This document shows, in pieces, positions 60,630 to 64,000 of a stretch of DNA of 64,000 bases. The stretch comes from Salinisphaera orenii subsp. orenii MK-B5 (GTDB lineage: Bacteria > Pseudomonadota > Gammaproteobacteria > Nevskiales > Salinisphaeraceae). Below the pieces are notes generated by a model. The model saw only the letters and a list, made by a program, of their open reading frames with translations. It did not search any database and was not told the origin of the DNA. The stretch's first letter is position 1, and each line of letters opens with the position of its first letter. Both the position numbers and the translations under genes were made by a program. The DNA lies in NCBI RefSeq assembly GCF_003788635.1, contig NZ_AYKH01000014.1, forward strand, positions 1 to 64,000. Direction: 5' to 3'.

Positions 60630-61805
60630 ATGTCGAGAACGGAATACGGAAGGCCGGGGCGCCGGGTCCGGCGGGACGCGCTGGCGGTTATCGGCGCCCT
60701 GTTGCTGTGCCTGGGCCCGGTATCGGCGGCGATCGCCGCATGTGATGTCGAGCGGCATGTGTTCAGCTGGTCGACGCTGGACGATTGCGCGCCCGCGGCG
60801 CGCGGCGGCACGTCCGCCGGCGCGCCGGTGGAACTGGCCGACACGCCGAGCGCCGCCTGGGCGCGGTTGCAGGCCCCGAACCTGAGTCGCTTCGAACGCG
60901 ACCGGCGCGCGATCCTGGCGCTGGCCGGTGACTACCGGGTCGATTTCGAGTTTGTGGAAACGATCGGCTACGCGCCCGGCTACGAGCGCGCCGCGCCGTA
61001 TCGATCCTGGGCGACCGAGCGCGTGCGGGTGATCGCCGACGACGGCGATTTCATCAGCCTGCAGCATCTCATGGTCATGTACTACGAAGCCCCGGACGAG
61101 GACACGGGCGAAACGCGTCTGCAGGGCCCCGTCGTGATGAAGCACTGGCGGCAGGACTGGCGCCACGAGGATCGCGACCTGTTCGTCTTCGCGGGCGAGC
61201 GCCGATGGGAGCCGCGTCGCGTGGCCGCCGATCGTGCCGCCGGACGCTGGACCCAGGCGGTCTACCAGGTCGACGATGCGCCGCGCTACGAAGCCGCCGG
61301 GCGCTGGCATCACGACGACAGTCGGTCCGTGTGGCAGAGCGATCGCACCTGGCGGCCGCTGCCGCGACGCGAGTCCGGCGTGCGCGGCGACTACGACGTG
61401 CTCGTGGGCACGAACCGCATCACCGTGCTGCCCACCGGCTGGGTGCACGGACAGGACAACGAGAAGGTTGTGCTCGACAAGGCGGGCGAGCCGGCCGATC
61501 GCCTGGCCCGCGAGCAGGGCGTGAACCGGTATCGACGCATCGTCGACTTCGACTTCTCGGCCGGCGCGCGGTACTGGCGGCGTACCGCGCCGTTCTGGGC
61601 CGAGGTGCGTGCCTACTGGGGCCGTCTGGAGACGGATGCCGACGCGGTCTCGATCCGTCGGCATCGCGACGGCACGCCCCGTTTTGCGCCGCTGTTCGAC
61701 TACGCGCAGGCGCTCGCCGAGGGCCGGACCTACGACGCCGAGGCGGCGCGGCGCTTCATCGACCGTACGCTCGGGCGCTACGTGCAGAGCGATCCGAGCG
61801 GCTGA
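60630..61805 (+). CDS. exported DUF6607-like protein
   Basis: 391 residues. A signal peptide (ALAVIGALLLCLGPVSAAIA) precedes a soluble periplasmic or outer-membrane-associated domain rich in Trp, Arg and Tyr. Recurrent segments such as YRSWATERVRVIADDGDFISLQHLMVM, VMKHWRQDWRHEDRDLF and GRWTQAVYQVDDAPRYE match my recollection of the DUF6607 family, whose function is not established. ATG 60630 with GGGAG upstream is preferred over earlier codons of the open frame. The nasT gene follows 86 bases later; a functional link is not evident. Confidence 0.65.
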   Translation: MSRTEYGRPGRRVRRDALAVIGALLLCLGPVSAAIAACDVERHVFSWSTLDDCAPAARGGTSAGAPVELADTPSAAWARLQAPNLSRFERDRRAILALAGDYRVDFEFVETIGYAPGYERAAPYRSWATERVRVIADDGDFISLQHLMVMYYEAPDEDTGETRLQGPVVMKHWRQDWRHEDRDLFVFAGERRWEPRRVAADRAAGRWTQAVYQVDDAPRYEAAGRWHHDDSRSVWQSDRTWRPLPRRESGVRGDYDVLVGTNRITVLPTGWVHGQDNEKVVLDKAGEPADRLAREQGVNRYRRIVDFDFSAGARYWRRTAPFWAEVRAYWGRLETDADAVSIRRHRDGTPRFAPLFDYAQALAEGRTYDAEAARRFIDRTLGRYVQSDPSG

Positions 61806-61891
61806 GACGGCCGATCATGCGCGCCCGCCGGACGGGCCGGCTCGGCGTGGCATGTTTGTTGCTCCAGCAGAACACGTCGGTTAATCGGACG

Positions 61892-62470
61892 ATGGCCGTG
61901 GCCCTACGCGTACTGCTTGTGGATCGCCGGTCGGCGCGCCTGTCGACGCTGCGAGCCGTCATCGCGGATGCCGGCTATGACGTCGTGGATGTCGTCAGCG
62001 ACGAGGCCGATCTCTACGATGCGATGGAGCGGCTGGCACCCGATGCGGTGATTGTCGGCGCCGACTCGCCGTCGCGCGACGTGCTCGAGGACGTCGCCAC
62101 GCTGGGCGAGCGTTATCCCAAACCGCTGCTCATGCTTTCCTCGCAGGACGATCGGCGGCTGATGGCCGAGGCCTCGGCCGCGGGTATCAGCGCCTATGTG
62201 ATGGAAGGGCTCTCGCCGGCGCTGGTGAGATCGCTCGTGGACGTGGCCGTGCGCCAGTTCCAGCAGGTCGAGACGTTGCGGCGCGAGTTGGCCGAAACCC
62301 GCGAGACGCTGGCCGACCGTCAGGTGATCAACCGCGCCAAGTGCCTGCTGATGGAGCGCGAGGCGATGAGCGAGCAGCAGGCCTATGCGCGTCTGCGCAA
62401 GACGGCCATGGACCACAGCCTGCCCCTGGCCGAGATCGCCCGCCGCGTGATGACGCGGGCGGCCGAGTAG
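61892..62470 (+). CDS. nasT: ANTAR-domain antitermination regulator NasT
   Basis: 192 residues: a pseudo-receiver domain (1-~120), a coiled-coil helix, and an ANTAR RNA-binding domain (~130-190, with AKCLLMEREAMSEQQAYARLRKTAM). NasT binds leader RNA of nitrate-assimilation transcripts and prevents termination unless held by NasS. The residue at the phospho-acceptor position is Gly (G56, in VIVGADSP), so phosphorylation is unlikely; family knowledge says NasT is controlled by NasS binding. The predicted target leader lies directly downstream. Confidence 0.9.
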   Translation: MAVALRVLLVDRRSARLSTLRAVIADAGYDVVDVVSDEADLYDAMERLAPDAVIVGADSPSRDVLEDVATLGERYPKPLLMLSSQDDRRLMAEASAAGISAYVMEGLSPALVRSLVDVAVRQFQQVETLRRELAETRETLADRQVINRAKCLLMEREAMSEQQAYARLRKTAMDHSLPLAEIARRVMTRAAE

Positions 62471-62607
62471 GCGTCGCCGCTGCACGGCATCGGTGCAGGC
62501 TGCACGTCGACAGGGCAGCGTGACCGGGCGGAGGCGGGCTGTGACGCGCCGGCGATGCCGGCGCCCAAGACGTTCTGAAACAGGGCTCTGAGGCATCTGA
62601 GGCGGTC

Positions 62608-62623
62608 TGGCACGGTTGCTGCA
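62608..62623 (+). promoter_or_regulatory. sigma-54 (RpoN) promoter of the nitrate operon
   Basis: TGGCACGGTTGCTGCA: -24 GG and -12 GC correctly spaced by 10, one departure from TGGCACR-N4-TTGCW. It fits nitrogen (NtrC) control of nitrate assimilation. Confidence 0.75.
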
Positions 62624-62651
62624 TCAGTCCCACTAAGCCGCGCCGGCATGT

Positions 62652-62673
62652 CTCCGATCAATGGCGGTCGGGG
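62652..62673 (+). promoter_or_regulatory. ANTAR-type leader hairpin P1
   Basis: Stem CTCCGATC (62652-62659) with GGTCGGGG (62666-62673), G-U pairs allowed, and hexaloop AATGGC with A at position 1 and G at position 4, the known ANTAR target signature. Confidence 0.65.
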
Positions 62674-62718
62674 CCGAGAGAGGTCCGCATCCGGCACGGC
62701 GCGAAACAATCGGTTGGG

Positions 62719-62732
62719 GGGCAAGGAAGCCC
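62719..62732 (+). promoter_or_regulatory. possible ANTAR-type leader hairpin P2 overlapping the terminator
   Basis: GGGC, hexaloop AAGGAA (A1, G4), GCCC. The 3' arm (62729-62732) is also the 5' arm of the terminator, so the two folds exclude each other. The stem is only 4 bp. Confidence 0.5.
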
Positions 62733-62776
62733 GGTGACGCCGCATGGTGACTGCATGCAGCGAGCCGGGCTTTTTT
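62729..62776 (+). terminator. leader terminator (attenuator) before the nitrate-binding gene
   Basis: GCCCGG (62729-62734) pairs with CCGGGC (62765-62770), with an inner GCATG/CATGC stem, followed by six T (62771-62776). It lies 43 bases before the start codon of the downstream gene. Confidence 0.8.
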
Positions 62777-62818
62777 GTGTCCGCGACCGGCAGACACGAC
62801 ACCCAGGCCCGGAACGCG

Positions 62819-64000
62819 ATGAAGCCATCCCGATCATACCGCCCGCTCGAGCGCAGCGCCCTGACCCTGGGCTTCGTGCCGCTGACCGATTGCGCGCCCC
62901 TGATCGCCGCGCAGAGCGCGGGTTTCTTTGCCGAGGAGGGCCTGACGGTCACACTCTCGCGGGAGGCCTCGTGGGCGGCCATCCGCGACAAGGTGGCCTT
63001 CGGCCTGCTGGACGGCGCCCAGATGCTAGCGGGCATGCCGATCGCCGCGACCCTCGGTGTCGGCGCGCCGCCACAGGCGATGGTCACGGCGCTTTCGTTG
63101 GGCCTCAACGGCAACGCGATCACTGTCTCCGAGGGGCTTTACAGCCGCCTGGTGGCGGCCGACCCCGAGGCGATGATCGAGCGCCCGTGTACGGCGCGGG
63201 CGCTCAAGCGGGTGATCGACGCCGATCGCGAAGCGGGGCTGGCGCCGATGACCTTCGCCATGGTGCATCCGGCCTCGGCCCACAATTATCAGCTGCGCTA
63301 CTGGCTGGCCGCGGCCGGCATCGATCCGGATCGCGACGTGCGGCTGATCGTCGTGCCGCCGCCGCGCATGGTCGCGAATCTGGAGGCCGGACGCATCGCC
63401 GGCTACTGCGTGGGCGAACCCTGGAATCAGATGGCGGTGCGCGCCGGCCTCGGCCGCGTGCTGATCACCGGTTACGAGATCTGGCGCAACGCCCCGGAAA
63501 AGGTGCTCGGCGTGACCCGCGACTGGGCCGAACGCCATCCGAACACGCATCGTGCGCTGGTGCGGGCCCTGGTGCGGGCCGCGCGCTGGCTGGATGAGCC
63601 GGCCAACCGCCGCGGCATCGTGACACGGCTGGCTGCGCCGGATCGCCTGGATGCGCCCGCCGAGGCCATCCGGGGGCCGCTCGTCGGCGAATTTCGCCAC
63701 GCGCGGGAGGCGGCGAGCGTGTCGCTGCCCGATTTCAATGTCTTCCATCGCTACGCCGCCAACTTTCCCTGGTGCTCGCAGGCGATGTGGTTCATCACCC
63801 AGATGCTGCGCTGGGGCCAGATCGGCGGCTCGCTGGACATCGCGGCGACCGCTGCGGCCGTCTACCGACCCGGCATCTATCGCGAGGCGGTGGCCGACAT
63901 CGGCGTGGCCTGTCCGGATACGGACACCAAGTCCGAAGGCCGGCATGCCGAGGGCTGGGCGCTGGCGACCAACGACGGCGCCATCGCCATGGGGGCCGAT
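62819..64000 (+). CDS. nitrate-binding protein of the NasS/NrtA/CmpA family (partial)
   Basis: 394 codons are present and the frame is still open at the window edge. The start MKPSRSYRPLERSALTLGFV runs straight into the NrtA/NasS fold (PLTDCAPLIAAQSAGFFAEEGL, LDGAQMLAGMPIAATLG, GYCVGEPWNQMAV, FPWCSQAMWFITQMLRWGQI). There is no signal peptide, Tat motif or lipobox, which favours the cytoplasmic sensor NasS over the exported transporter protein NrtA. The ATG at 62819 follows the leader terminator. With nasT just upstream, a NasS role (holding NasT until nitrate or nitrite binds) is most likely. Confidence 0.8.
   Translation, partial: MKPSRSYRPLERSALTLGFVPLTDCAPLIAAQSAGFFAEEGLTVTLSREASWAAIRDKVAFGLLDGAQMLAGMPIAATLGVGAPPQAMVTALSLGLNGNAITVSEGLYSRLVAADPEAMIERPCTARALKRVIDADREAGLAPMTFAMVHPASAHNYQLRYWLAAAGIDPDRDVRLIVVPPPRMVANLEAGRIAGYCVGEPWNQMAVRAGLGRVLITGYEIWRNAPEKVLGVTRDWAERHPNTHRALVRALVRAARWLDEPANRRGIVTRLAAPDRLDAPAEAIRGPLVGEFRHAREAASVSLPDFNVFHRYAANFPWCSQAMWFITQMLRWGQIGGSLDIAATAAAVYRPGIYREAVADIGVACPDTDTKSEGRHAEGWALATNDGAIAMGAD

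Overview
This window is a stretch of GC-rich gammaproteobacterial chromosome carrying mostly conserved housekeeping genes. Gene order (lpxC-dciA-secA-argJ-mutT; pilR/pilS with pilC-pilD-coaE-zapD-yacG; miaB-ybeZ-ybeY-corC-lnt; leuS-lptE; rplM-rpsI) is typical of Gammaproteobacteria outside the Enterobacterales. Many proteins are rich in Asp and Glu, which suggests a halotolerant or marine organism. A Salinisphaera-like bacterium is my best guess; this is an inference, since no rRNA lies in the window.

Layout. 0-7 kb: lipid A synthesis (lpxC), helicase loading (dciA), protein export (secA), arginine synthesis (argJ), and a Nudix/ThiE fusion. 7-14.7 kb (minus strand): a type IV pilus block (pilS, pilR, pilC, pilD) followed by coaE, zapD and yacG. 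The 3' end of pilS holds an 8-bp tandem repeat that puts the gene out of frame. 14.8-17 kb: sucCD. 17-18 kb: a gene-free insertion of about 776 bp bounded by 69-nt imperfect inverted repeats. 18-30 kb: GFA-fold protein, nadE, bamD, rluD-pgeF, a PKD lipoprotein, uvrA, a YajR-type transporter and ssb.

30.5-48 kb is a low-oxygen/NO respiration island. It has a compact cbb3-like oxidase operon (45-aa membrane protein, CcoN-like subunit, CcoO/CcoP-like dihaem cytochrome, DUF2892-like protein), nnrS-sirB2, a Dnr-like regulator, a Rieske protein, a PdxH-like oxidase, two universal stress proteins, the bd oxidase set (cydDC, cydAB and an extended CydX), ompW, and an fnr/anr gene with the [4Fe-4S] cysteines. 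At least six FNR/Anr-type palindromes (TTGAT-N4-ATCAA, some with one mismatch) lie in its promoter regions, so the island looks like one regulon with its regulator alongside.

48-58.4 kb is housekeeping again: miaB, ybeZ, ybeY, corC, lnt, leuS, lptE, a nitroreductase, rplM, rpsI and tRNA-Gln. 58.4-60.3 kb is gene-poor. 60.3-64 kb has a small Arg-rich membrane protein, a DUF6607-like exported protein, and a nitrate-assimilation control locus. That locus has the ANTAR protein NasT, then a sigma-54 promoter and a leader with an ANTAR-type hairpin and an intrinsic terminator. A nitrate-binding NasS/NrtA-family gene follows and runs off the window end.
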